The notes beneath the pieces are model-generated. The model did no database searches and was not told the DNA's origin. It saw only the letters and a program-made list of their open reading frames with translations. This document shows positions 7,869-15,390 of a stretch of DNA of 33,623 nt, piece after piece. The stretch is taken from the NCBI GenBank assembly GCA_913060985.1, contig CAJXTQ010000001.1, positions 1 through 33,623 on the forward strand. The letters are read 5' to 3'. The position numbers were made by a program, and so were the translations under genes. Source of the stretch: an uncultured Micrococcales bacterium. GTDB lineage: Bacteria > Actinomycetota > Actinomycetes > Actinomycetales > Microbacteriaceae. Each line of letters opens with the position of its first letter. Position 1 is the stretch's first letter.

Positions 7869-9670
7869 GCACCTTCGGAACACTGAATGAAGACCAGAGC
7901 GATCTAAATAAAGAGGATTCAAAGCGAATCAGAGAGAGGTCATTTAGGCTGCTCATTTCTTTGATTGAGCCTGTAAAAAAGAGACTTTTTGTATCCTTCG
8001 GGGCGGGCATTATCTCTCAGGGCTTGCGAGTTATTGGGCCGGCAATCATTGCCTATGCTCTAGATACCGCACTACCCGCAGCGGTTGAGGATGACCAAAT
8101 CCCGCTGCTGGTTGCGGTTGGGGGTTATCTACTAGTCGCAATTGCGACCGCGTCGCTAACTGCCTTCTTCATTCGTTTCGGGGCAAGAATCAACCAAGAT
8201 GTTTTGCTTGATTTGCGACAGCGAATGTTCCGTCATACCCAAAAACTATCGGTTGAATTCCATGAACGGTATACATCCGGAAGAGTAATAGCTAGGCAAA
8301 CCTCAGACCTTGACAGCATTCGCGAGCTTTTGGATACAGGCGGTAACGAGATGATTGTCAGCCTGATGTTCATGATCTTTACCGGTGCAGCCTTGCTAAT
8401 TCTCGATCCGCAAAGCTTCCTGGTATTAGCCGCCAGCTGGATTCCGCTGTATTTCATAACCCGCTGGTTTGTTCGATCGGCGAGGCTTCAATACAGAAAG
8501 TCTCGGGTCGCCTCGGCGAAGCTGATTGTTTATTTTGTTGAGACCATGACCGGCATCAGAGCGGTAAAGGCTTTCAGGACCGAGAAGCGAAATCAAAGTC
8601 ACTACAGTGAATTGAACGAGGATTACAGAAAGATCACCAAACGAACCATTCAACTTTTTGGAATTTTCGACCCTTCTCTGATCTTCACCGGCAGCGTTGC
8701 GATGAGTTTTGTGTTGCTCTTTGGAGGAAGCAGGGTAATTGAGGGCGAGCTTGGAATTGGAGTTCTGACTGCGGCGATTCTATACACCAGGCAATTTTTT
8801 GGACCCATTGAAAGAGTTGCTATTTTCTATAACTCCTACCAGGCAGCCAGCGCGGCTTTGGAAAAAATCAGCGGTGTTTTGGAAGAGCAACCAACTGTCC
8901 CAGAGCCTGAAAACCCAACTGAACTCAAGAACATAAGTGGGGAGCTGAATTTCAAAGATGTTGAATTCCACTACTCGAATAAAATCCCAATTCTTCCCAA
9001 ATTCAACCTGAACATTCCAGCTGGTCAAACCATTGCGCTGGTCGGAACAACCGGTGCTGGAAAATCCACTCTTGCAAAGCTAATCTCTAGGTTTTATGAC
9101 CCAGTTGAGGGCTCGGTTTCACTGGACAATGTTGACCTAAGAGAAGTATCTGCCGAGGATCTGCGAAGGCATATTGTGATGGTCACGCAGGAGGCCTACC
9201 TTTTCTCTGGAAGTGTTGCCGACAATATTGCTCTGGGTAAGCCTGGTGCATCCCGCGAAGAGATTGCTGCAGCAGCGCAGGCGGTTGGTGCGCATGAGTT
9301 TATTCTCGCCCTTCCAGACGGCTACGACACAGATGTGAATAAACGTGGTGGAAGGGTTAGCGCTGGTCAGCGACAGTTGATCAGTTTTGCAAGAGCATTT
9401 TTGGCGGACCCCAGCGTGCTTATTTTGGATGAGGCAACCAGTTCACTGGACATTCCCTCAGAGAGGCTGGTGCAGCAAGGTTTGCAGACCCTGCTGAAGG
9501 GGCGAACCGCAATCATCATCGCCCACCGTTTATCGACGGTGGCAATTGCGGATCGGGTGCTGGTGATGGAGCAGGGAAGAATTATTGAGGATGATAGCCC
9601 CGGTGTTCTGATAGCTGGAGATGGTAAGTTTTCGAAGCTTCACAAAGCCTGGCGAGAATCCTTGGTCTAG
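7865..9670 (+). CDS. ABC exporter half-transporter with non-canonical signature motif (subunit B)
   Basis: Partner of the preceding gene: exporter membrane domain after a ~30-residue polar N-terminus, then the nucleotide-binding domain. Walker A is GTTGAGKST near residue 393, Walker B VLILDEATSSLD near 520 with the catalytic Glu, and H-loop IAHRLST. The signature is RVSAGQRQL near 497 instead of LSGGQ. In a heterodimer this altered signature faces the Walker A/B of subunit A, so both changes fall in the same composite ATP site and the other site stays canonical. The start is a TTG whose last two bases overlap the TGA of subunit A, with AGGTGA at 7855-7860. The length is 601 aa. Confidence 0.93.
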   Translation: MSTFGTLNEDQSDLNKEDSKRIRERSFRLLISLIEPVKKRLFVSFGAGIISQGLRVIGPAIIAYALDTALPAAVEDDQIPLLVAVGGYLLVAIATASLTAFFIRFGARINQDVLLDLRQRMFRHTQKLSVEFHERYTSGRVIARQTSDLDSIRELLDTGGNEMIVSLMFMIFTGAALLILDPQSFLVLAASWIPLYFITRWFVRSARLQYRKSRVASAKLIVYFVETMTGIRAVKAFRTEKRNQSHYSELNEDYRKITKRTIQLFGIFDPSLIFTGSVAMSFVLLFGGSRVIEGELGIGVLTAAILYTRQFFGPIERVAIFYNSYQAASAALEKISGVLEEQPTVPEPENPTELKNISGELNFKDVEFHYSNKIPILPKFNLNIPAGQTIALVGTTGAGKSTLAKLISRFYDPVEGSVSLDNVDLREVSAEDLRRHIVMVTQEAYLFSGSVADNIALGKPGASREEIAAAAQAVGAHEFILALPDGYDTDVNKRGGRVSAGQRQLISFARAFLADPSVLILDEATSSLDIPSERLVQQGLQTLLKGRTAIIIAHRLSTVAIADRVLVMEQGRIIEDDSPGVLIAGDGKFSKLHKAWRESLV

Positions 9671-9672
9671 AC

Positions 9673-9690
9673 ATCTGAAAACAGATTTCG
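9673..9690 (+). terminator. weak hairpin after the heterodimeric ABC exporter
   Basis: ATCTG-AAAA-CAGAT (9673-9686) is a perfect but only 5-bp stem followed by TTCG. It lies 3 nt after the stop codon. The stem is short and the U-run poor, so termination here would be inefficient. Confidence 0.25.
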
Positions 9691-9693
9691 GGA

Positions 9694-9717
9694 TAGGCTA
9701 TAGGGCGAACTTAGGCT
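9694..9717 (+). promoter_or_regulatory. two TAGGCT -10-like hexamers upstream of icd
   Basis: TAGGCTA occurs twice, at 9694-9700 and 9712-9718, with an 18-nt period. Initiation from the first would start near 9706 and keep the Shine-Dalgarno GGAGA (9724-9728). Initiation from the second would start at the Shine-Dalgarno itself. The first is the likelier icd promoter. No clear -35 is seen. Confidence 0.4.
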
Positions 9718-9735
9718 AATTCTGGAGAATTCTTA

Positions 9736-10953
9736 ATGAGCAAAATCAAAGTTGTTGGCAAAGTAGTGGAGCTCGATGGCGATGAGATGACTCGCATCAT
9801 CTGGCAAGACATTAAAGACAAGCTAATACTTCCTTTCTTAGACATCGATCTTGAGTATTACGACCTCTCTGTTACTCACCGCGATGCAACCGATGATCAG
9901 GTGACCGTGGATGCGGCAGAGGCGATCAACAAACACGGAGTCGGTGTTAAGTGTGCGACCATCACCCCCGATGAGGCACGTGTTGAAGAGTTTGGTCTGA
10001 AAAAGATGTGGCGAAGCCCAAACGGAACCATTAGAAACATTCTCGGTGGCGTTGTTTTCAGGGAGCCAATTATCATTTCCAACGTGCCAAGACTGGTACC
10101 TGGCTGGACTAAGCCAATTATCATCGGACGTCACGCTCACGGGGACCAGTACAAAGCGACAGATTTCAAAGTCCCAGGAAAGGGAACCGTGACAATCACC
10201 TGGACCCCGGATGATGGTTCAGAACCAAAGACTATGACCGTTGCCGAGTACGACGAGGATGGCGGAGTGGCAATGGGAATGTATAACTACATGGATTCCA
10301 TCAAGGACTTCGCAAGGTCTAGCTTCAACTACGGACTTTCTCGTAATTACCCGGTTTATATGTCCACCAAAAACACAATCCTGAAAGCCTATGACGGGGC
10401 ATTCAAGGATGCCTTCCAAGAGGTTTATGACAGCGAATACCGTGATCGCTTTGAAGCTGCTGGTCTTACCTATGAGCACCGCCTGATTGATGACATGGTT
10501 GCCGCAGCCATGAAATGGGAGGGCGGCTATGTTTGGGCATGTAAAAACTACGATGGCGACGTTCAGAGCGACACAGTTGCCCAAGGGTTTGGCTCATTGG
10601 GCCTTATGACATCTGTGCTTTCAACTCCTAATGGCAAAGTTGCGCTTGCCGAGGCCGCTCACGGAACGGTTACTCGCCACTATCGCCAGTGGCAGGAGGG
10701 CAAAAAGACCTCAACTAACCCGATTGCCTCCATATTCGCTTGGACCAGGGGATTGCAGCACAGGGCCAAGCTGGATAACACTCCTGAGGTTGCCGAGTTT
10801 GCAGAGACTCTGGAGCAGGTAATTATTGAGACCGTTGAGTCAGGCAAGATGACCAAGGACCTAGCGGTGTTGGTTGGAGACCCCGATAACTATCAGTCAA
10901 CAGACGAGTTTATGAACAGCCTTGCGGAGAACCTTCAGGCGAAACTCTCCTAA
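9736..10953 (+). CDS. icd: NADP-dependent isocitrate dehydrogenase, dimeric type
   Basis: Oxidatively decarboxylates isocitrate to 2-oxoglutarate with NADP in the TCA cycle. The 405-aa protein belongs to the homodimeric subfamily also found in eukaryotic cytosol and mitochondria (N-terminus KVVGKVVELDGDEMTRIIW). It is not the ~740-aa monomeric form used by some Actinobacteria. Visible signatures are the substrate loop SPNGTIRNILGG near residue 95, IIIGRHAHGDQYKATDF near 130, the metal-binding region RLIDDMVAAAMKWEGGYVWA with DGDVQSD, and the NADP-binding AEAAHGTVTRHYRQW near 310. The ATG has GGAGA 7 nt upstream. It appears to be a single-gene unit bounded by upstream -10 boxes and the strong terminator at 10969. 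Confidence 0.97.
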   Translation: MSKIKVVGKVVELDGDEMTRIIWQDIKDKLILPFLDIDLEYYDLSVTHRDATDDQVTVDAAEAINKHGVGVKCATITPDEARVEEFGLKKMWRSPNGTIRNILGGVVFREPIIISNVPRLVPGWTKPIIIGRHAHGDQYKATDFKVPGKGTVTITWTPDDGSEPKTMTVAEYDEDGGVAMGMYNYMDSIKDFARSSFNYGLSRNYPVYMSTKNTILKAYDGAFKDAFQEVYDSEYRDRFEAAGLTYEHRLIDDMVAAAMKWEGGYVWACKNYDGDVQSDTVAQGFGSLGLMTSVLSTPNGKVALAEAAHGTVTRHYRQWQEGKKTSTNPIASIFAWTRGLQHRAKLDNTPEVAEFAETLEQVIIETVESGKMTKDLAVLVGDPDNYQSTDEFMNSLAENLQAKLS

Positions 10954-10968
10954 ATTTGCGCTGTGGAT

Positions 10969-10999
10969 AACTCCTGAACCTTTTGGTTCAGGAGTTTTA
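10969..10999 (+). terminator. strong intrinsic terminator of icd
   Basis: AACTCCTGAACC (10969-10980), loop TTTT and GGTTCAGGAGTT (10985-10996) form a perfect 12-bp stem. A T-rich tail (TTATCTTTTTG) follows. It begins 15 nt after the icd stop codon and is the best intrinsic terminator in the window. Its tail also contains the proposed -10 of the next gene. Confidence 0.88.
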
Positions 11000-11003
11000 T
11001 CTT
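10998..11003 (+). promoter_or_regulatory. -10 element for the glycine-rich surface protein, embedded in the icd terminator tail
   Basis: TATCTT ends 7 nt before the ATG at 11011. The only Shine-Dalgarno-like GGAG (10991-10994) is 16 nt away and belongs to the terminator stem. TGAACC at 10975-10980 is 17 nt upstream of the hexamer and is a poor -35, also inside the stem. Only 14 nt separate the terminator stem from the gene, so any dedicated promoter must overlap the terminator. Confidence 0.5.
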
Positions 11004-11010
11004 TTTGCGC

Positions 11011-13230
11011 ATGAAAAAACTCATTGCATTTTTAGGAACCCTATCTATTTCAAGTCTTGGGCTACTTGTCCCGCTATCTTCAGCTCAGGCGGTTGCTTTT
11101 TGTGAAGGGGGTGAGTGTGAGGTTGTGTTCAATAAAACCGAAAGGTTTGAAACCTTCTCGGTTCCTGATGGCGTCACCGAGCTTGAATTCGAAGTCTATG
11201 GGGGACAGGGCGGAGCTGGCGGTGGCCGCGGTGGTTTCGTTAGCGGAACACTTGTGAATCTCCCCAGTGAACTAACAATCGTCGTTGGTGGAGCTGGAGT
11301 TAGAGGGGCTAACCAAGACGGAGGCTATAACGGTGGTGGATTCTCAGGTGGACGTGATGGAAACCCTGGAAGTGGCGGCGGTGCTAGCGATATTCGAATA
11401 GGCAGCGCTTTGAGTGACCGAATTGTTGTTGCTGGTGGTGGAGGGGGCTACGGAGGCCCTGTCGGTGGTTCTGGGGGAGCCGGTGGAGGAGAAACCGCAG
11501 CTGATGGAAGTGCTGGTCAGGGAGGTGCCGGAGCCGGCGGATCACAAGTGAGCGGTGGAGCTGGAGGCCGCAGTAATTCCGGCAACACAAACGGTGCATC
11601 TGGACGCCTCGGTGTTGGAGGTGAGGGTGGTTACACCTTCAGCGGCTATGGCGGCGGAGGAGGCGGAGCAGGCTACTTCGGAGGAGGTGGCGGAGGGGCA
11701 GATACCGACACCTGTTGCTTAGATGCTGGAGGTGGTGGCGGTGGTTCCTCATATGCAAATGCGAATTACACATCGGGCGTTACATTCCAGCCTGGGTTTC
11801 AGGCTGGTGATGGAAAAATCATTCTTAGATACTCACTACCTGCCTCGATTACCGAATTCAGCTATTTGCAGACATCTCCGGATTCAGCTGACGTGACCCT
11901 AACTTTTGACTCTGCTGTTTCTGGAGTCGAACAAGAAGATTTCGCAGTGGAGGGCTGCACAGACAAATCGCTGACCGGCGAGCTAGATAGCTACATCTTG
12001 ACGCTTACTGGTTGTCAATCTCTGGCAGAGGTGATCATAGGGTCGAACTCTTTTGGGCCGAGTAACTCACCCAGCACTCAACAATCACTGACGGTTGAGC
12101 TTGACCAGGTTTCACCTGATATCAGCTTTACTGCACCAGAAACCAGCAATCAAAGTGAGTTTTCGGTCACGGTGGAAACGGATTCGTCTGGAATCTTTGA
12201 CACTTCCGCAATTAGTTCTGAGCAATGTCAGCTGAGTTCAACAATTGAGCAAAATCTCCTGACTTTGAATGCAACTGAATGCCTTGAGGGTGAAAGCTCA
12301 GTAATCTTCCAGCCAGAATTGCTTTTTGACTCGATTGGTAACCAGTCACTTACAGAACCAAAAACCATTTCGGTTTTTGTAGACACCATCGCCCCGGTAA
12401 TAGAAGTTTTAGAAAGTGAAATCGGGGAGATAGAGATTGACGGATCAAAACTAATTCGAACAAGCACCCCTGTCACTTTCAGTGAGTCAGAATTGCAATT
12501 GAATGACTTTATTTTCGAGGGGTCAGTTGGGTGTGAAATAACCTCAGAGCAAAATGACAACCAAATCACTCTGATGACTCAGGGCTGCGAGGAGGGAGAG
12601 GTCAGCTGGAAATTGCCAGTGGGTTCTCTAGTTGATTTAGCGGGAAACTCAGCACCGGCTGAAGATATGCAAATTATCCTGCAGATACCCTCGATTACCC
12701 CAGATCCGGCACCCGAACCCACTCCCGAACCTGAGCAAATTCCCATATCTTCGCCAGCTCCTGTCTTCATCCCATCACCTGAGCCGGAACCAACTCCCTC
12801 TCCAGAGCCGGTAGTTGAGCCAATCGAGGAGTCAGCTGAGCAAATCGAAAGCGAACAGCCTCAGGGAGTCGAAGAAGTTGAGGACCAGTCAGAATCTCTT
12901 GAACCCACTCCCGAAGCGCAGCAAATTTCAGAGCAAGCACCGGCTCAGACCGAGGTAAGTCAACCTGAATCAAATGTAGGACAAGACACCCCAACAGAAA
13001 TCGCTGAGGAAGTGAAGCCCGAAAGCAGCGAGCCCCTTACCGCAGTCGAGGAATCCCCGAAACCCTCTGAATTTGAGCAGGCGATTCCGGTTAGTCAGAT
13101 TCAGGACAGCAGTAGAGAGCCAGAATCGGTAAACCCATGGGCGGTAACAATTGCCAGCATTCTGGTGCTTGGCTTGCTGGTTGGCGTGCTAGTGCTAACT
13201 AAAAATAACCGTTCGAGAGCCATCGATTAG
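11011..13230 (+). CDS. secreted, membrane-anchored glycine-rich protein with Ig-like repeats
   Basis: A 739-aa modular surface protein of unknown function. Residues 1-27 form a Sec signal peptide (MKKLIAFLGTLSISS, then hydrophobic, AQA cleavage site). Residues ~63-250 are glycine-rich, with ASDIRIGSALSDRIVVAGG and runs of GGGGGG, resembling the bacterial form of the ALK/LTK-type glycine-rich domain. Residues ~279-558 hold three Ig-like modules, each with a Cys-X17 or X18-Cys pair (near 316, 406 and 508) that could form a disulfide. Residues ~560-700 are Pro/Glu/Ser-rich (PEPTPEPE and similar), probably a wall-spanning linker. A single membrane helix (~711-730) and a short basic tail close the protein. 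No LPXTG sortase signal is seen. ATG 11011 is preferred over the in-frame TTG at 11005. Adhesion or matrix binding is a guess. Confidence 0.85.
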   Translation: MKKLIAFLGTLSISSLGLLVPLSSAQAVAFCEGGECEVVFNKTERFETFSVPDGVTELEFEVYGGQGGAGGGRGGFVSGTLVNLPSELTIVVGGAGVRGANQDGGYNGGGFSGGRDGNPGSGGGASDIRIGSALSDRIVVAGGGGGYGGPVGGSGGAGGGETAADGSAGQGGAGAGGSQVSGGAGGRSNSGNTNGASGRLGVGGEGGYTFSGYGGGGGGAGYFGGGGGGADTDTCCLDAGGGGGGSSYANANYTSGVTFQPGFQAGDGKIILRYSLPASITEFSYLQTSPDSADVTLTFDSAVSGVEQEDFAVEGCTDKSLTGELDSYILTLTGCQSLAEVIIGSNSFGPSNSPSTQQSLTVELDQVSPDISFTAPETSNQSEFSVTVETDSSGIFDTSAISSEQCQLSSTIEQNLLTLNATECLEGESSVIFQPELLFDSIGNQSLTEPKTISVFVDTIAPVIEVLESEIGEIEIDGSKLIRTSTPVTFSESELQLNDFIFEGSVGCEITSEQNDNQITLMTQGCEEGEVSWKLPVGSLVDLAGNSAPAEDMQIILQIPSITPDPAPEPTPEPEQIPISSPAPVFIPSPEPEPTPSPEPVVEPIEESAEQIESEQPQGVEEVEDQSESLEPTPEAQQISEQAPAQTEVSQPESNVGQDTPTEIAEEVKPESSEPLTAVEESPKPSEFEQAIPVSQIQDSSREPESVNPWAVTIASILVLGLLVGVLVLTKNNRSRAID

Positions 13231-14046
13231 GACTCGATGCTCTGCGAACCAGTTGACCGCCTGGGCGAGGGTCCGAGACTCAATGTCCTGACCGATGCGA
13301 ACTAGTTTTTCCTTTGACTCTTCATGAGTCACTCGATCAACGTTTTGCTCAATAATCGGACCCTCGTCTAGGTCTGAAGTTACGAAGTGTGCGGTGGCAC
13401 CAATCAGCTTCACGCCTCGCTGGTGTGCCTGAGCATATGGGTTAGCACCTTTGAATCCAGGGAGGAAAGAGTGGTGGATGTTGATTATTCTGCCCGCATA
13501 TCGCTCGCAGAACTCGGGGGAGAGGATTTGCATGTAGCGAGCAAGAACAATCAGCTCAATCTCGTTTTCTTGGACGAATTGGTCTATGCGTTTTTCAAAC
13601 TCAGCCTTGTCAGCATCAGAAGCAATTGGGTGAAGCTCGAAGGGCGTTTTATAAAACTCAGCAAGACTTTGTAGGTCAGGGTGATTTGCCATTACCGCTG
13701 AGACCTCAATCGGAAGCTGACCAGAAAGTTGCCTAAAGAGCATGTCATTTAGGCAGTGAGCCGCCTTTGAGGCCAAGACCAAAGTTTTCATTGGCCTTCC
13801 CACAATGTCCAGTTGCCACTCCATTTGATAGGTGTCTGCAATCTCGGCAATTACTTTTTCGAATTCTTTTCTTTCAACATCAGATTCAATCTGCAGCCTC
13901 ATGAAAAACTTATTGCTTTCACTGGTGAATTGCTTGGACTCGGTTATATTGCCTTTCGCCTGAACTACGGCTCCAGAAATGGCGTGCACGATTCCAGGTT
14001 TATCGGGGCAAACGAATGTGAGAACCCAGTGTTCTGTATTTGGCAT
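13195..14046 (-). CDS. purU: formyltetrahydrofolate deformylase
   Basis: Hydrolyses 10-formyltetrahydrofolate to tetrahydrofolate and formate, balancing the one-carbon pool. The N-terminal ~85 residues are an ACT domain (LTFVCPDKPGIVHAISGAVV). The formyltransferase-like domain carries RIINIHHSFLPGFKGANPY (catalytic Asn/His) and DLDEGPII (catalytic Asp), and the protein ends HRVLIDGSRTVIFS as in known PurU. The start at 14046 (MPNTEHWVL) is chosen because a TAGAAT box lies 7 nt upstream and no Shine-Dalgarno is present; two upstream in-frame ATGs would add unconserved residues. It is 283 aa long, overlaps the convergent glycine-rich protein gene by 36 nt, and is divergent from glyA. Confidence 0.95.
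   Translation of the reverse strand: MPNTEHWVLTFVCPDKPGIVHAISGAVVQAKGNITESKQFTSESNKFFMRLQIESDVERKEFEKVIAEIADTYQMEWQLDIVGRPMKTLVLASKAAHCLNDMLFRQLSGQLPIEVSAVMANHPDLQSLAEFYKTPFELHPIASDADKAEFEKRIDQFVQENEIELIVLARYMQILSPEFCERYAGRIINIHHSFLPGFKGANPYAQAHQRGVKLIGATAHFVTSDLDEGPIIEQNVDRVTHEESKEKLVRIGQDIESRTLAQAVNWFAEHRVLIDGSRTVIFS
13201..13249 (-). terminator. hairpin plus U-tract inside the 3' end of purU
   Basis: Bases 13211-13226 pair with 13234-13249 as 5, 4 and 6 bp separated by single-base bulges (G13244, C13220), with a 7-nt loop. In the purU direction the stem is followed by GGTTATTTTT, which resembles an intrinsic terminator. Unusually, it precedes the purU stop codon (13195-13197). On the other strand the stop codon of the glycine-rich protein gene lies in the loop and no U-tract follows. 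Confidence 0.5.
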
Positions 14047-14053
14047 GAGCTTC

Positions 14054-14059
14054 ATTCTA
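14054..14059 (-). promoter_or_regulatory. -10 element of leaderless purU promoter
   Basis: Read on the minus strand, TAGAAT ends 7 nt before the purU ATG at 14046. The intervening GAAGCTC is not a Shine-Dalgarno. It shares the 63-bp purU/glyA spacer with the glyA -10 box. Confidence 0.55.
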
Positions 14060-14096
14060 GAGGCTTGCCGAAGCGGGATATGCACTGTCTCGCTGT

Positions 14097-14102
14097 TAGA
14101 CT
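14097..14102 (+). promoter_or_regulatory. -10 element of leaderless glyA promoter
   Basis: TAGACT ends 7 nt before the glyA ATG at 14110. The spacer TCTGCCC has no Shine-Dalgarno character. The same hexamer and spacing precede xth. No -35 is recognisable in the spacer shared with purU. Confidence 0.6.
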
Positions 14103-14109
14103 TCTGCCC

Positions 14110-15387
14110 ATGTCAAAAACTCCCTCCGGATTCGGTCTTCCCCTAAGTGAAGTTGACCCAGAAATTGCAAAAGTTTTAGACCAGGAGCTAGCCCGCCAGC
14201 AGGGCACCCTGGAGATGATCGCCAGTGAGAATTTTGTCTCCAGGGCAATCCTTGAGACTCAAGGATCCGTGCTTACCAATAAGTATGCAGAGGGTTACCC
14301 GGGTAAGAGATATTACGGCGGTTGTGAAGTAGTTGATATTGCCGAGAACCTAGCTAGAGATAGGGCTAAAGAGCTATTTGGGGCTGAGCACGCCAACGTC
14401 CAACCTCACTCAGGCGCATCTGCATCGGCGGCGGTGTTGATGGCCTTGGCAAAGCCAGGTGATCGAATTCTTGGTTTAGACCTAGCTCACGGAGGACACC
14501 TCACTCACGGAATGCACTTGAACTTCTCGGGAAAGATGTACGAGGCGCATTCTTATCAGGTGAATGATGAGGGATTAATCGACATGGACCACGTGCAGCA
14601 GAGGGCCAAAGAGGTTCAGCCTGCGGTGATTATTGCTGGATGGAGCGCATACCCACGTCATTTGGATTTTGCAAAATTTAGAGAGATTGCCAACGAAGTT
14701 GGAGCGAAGCTTTGGGTCGACATGGCGCACTTCGCCGGCTTGGTTGCAGCAGGAGTTCATCCTTCCCCAGTTCCCCACGCGGATGTTGTTTCGACCACCG
14801 TTCACAAAACTTTGGCCGGCCCCCGCTCAGGTCTAATTCTTTGCAAAGAGGAATACGCCAAAAAAATAGATAGCGCCGTGTTCCCTGGACAGCAGGGTGG
14901 GCCCCTGATGCACGTCATAGCTGCTAAGGCAGTGGCTTTCAAAGCTGCCATGGCAGAGGATTTCAAAGACAGGCAACAGCGCACGGTTCGTGGTGCCAAC
15001 ATCATCGCTGAGAGGCTAATTCAGCCAGATGTTGCGGAAGCTGGAATTGGTGTTCTAACTGGAGGCACGGATGTTCACCTAGTCTTGGTGGATCTTCGTC
15101 ACGCAGAGATTGACGGCAAATCTGCCGAAGATCTTTTGCACGAAGTCGGAATCACCATAAACAGAAACTCTGTACCAAACGACCCAAGGCCACCAATGGT
15201 GACAAGTGGAATTCGCATTGGAACACCTGCTTTAGCAACTCGCGGGTTCGGTGACGAGGAGTTTGAGGAGGTTGCTGACATCATCGCAAACTCTATAAAG
15301 CCAAACCCAGACATTGAGTCACTGCAACAAAGAGTCAAGAAGCTAACAGACGCTTTCCCGCTTTATGAGGGTCACGAAAGCTGGTAG
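14110..15387 (+). CDS. glyA: serine hydroxymethyltransferase
   Basis: PLP enzyme that interconverts serine plus THF with glycine plus 5,10-methylene-THF, the main one-carbon entry point. Family signatures are LEMIASENFVS near residue 35, TNKYAEGYPGKRYYGGCE, NVQPHSGASAS, and the PLP lysine in STTVHKTLAGPRSG near 230. The start is placed at ATG 14110 (MSKTPSGFGLPLSEVDPEI, 425 aa, normal length). The open frame continues far upstream, but that stretch is antisense to purU. A TAGACT box 7 nt upstream supports a leaderless start. folD begins 3 nt after the stop, giving a glyA-folD unit that converts serine to 10-formyl-THF. Confidence 0.97.
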   Translation: MSKTPSGFGLPLSEVDPEIAKVLDQELARQQGTLEMIASENFVSRAILETQGSVLTNKYAEGYPGKRYYGGCEVVDIAENLARDRAKELFGAEHANVQPHSGASASAAVLMALAKPGDRILGLDLAHGGHLTHGMHLNFSGKMYEAHSYQVNDEGLIDMDHVQQRAKEVQPAVIIAGWSAYPRHLDFAKFREIANEVGAKLWVDMAHFAGLVAAGVHPSPVPHADVVSTTVHKTLAGPRSGLILCKEEYAKKIDSAVFPGQQGGPLMHVIAAKAVAFKAAMAEDFKDRQQRTVRGANIIAERLIQPDVAEAGIGVLTGGTDVHLVLVDLRHAEIDGKSAEDLLHEVGITINRNSVPNDPRPPMVTSGIRIGTPALATRGFGDEEFEEVADIIANSIKPNPDIESLQQRVKKLTDAFPLYEGHESW

Positions 15388-15390
15388 AGC

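Noticed and set aside
11384..11599. Minus-strand open frame inside the glycine-rich block
   Set aside because: It arises from the complement of glycine codons and has His/Leu/Arg-rich composition without family resemblance.
11198..11760. Possible tandem DNA repeat or mobile repeat in the GGN-rich stretch
   Set aside because: The glycine codons vary (GGA, GGT, GGC, GGG) and no fixed period is present, so it is a protein-level composition bias and not a DNA repeat array.
13813..14109. Long in-frame extension upstream of glyA ATG 14110
   Set aside because: It runs antisense through purU, has no homology to SHMT, and the normal 425-aa enzyme starts at 14110 with a matching -10 box.
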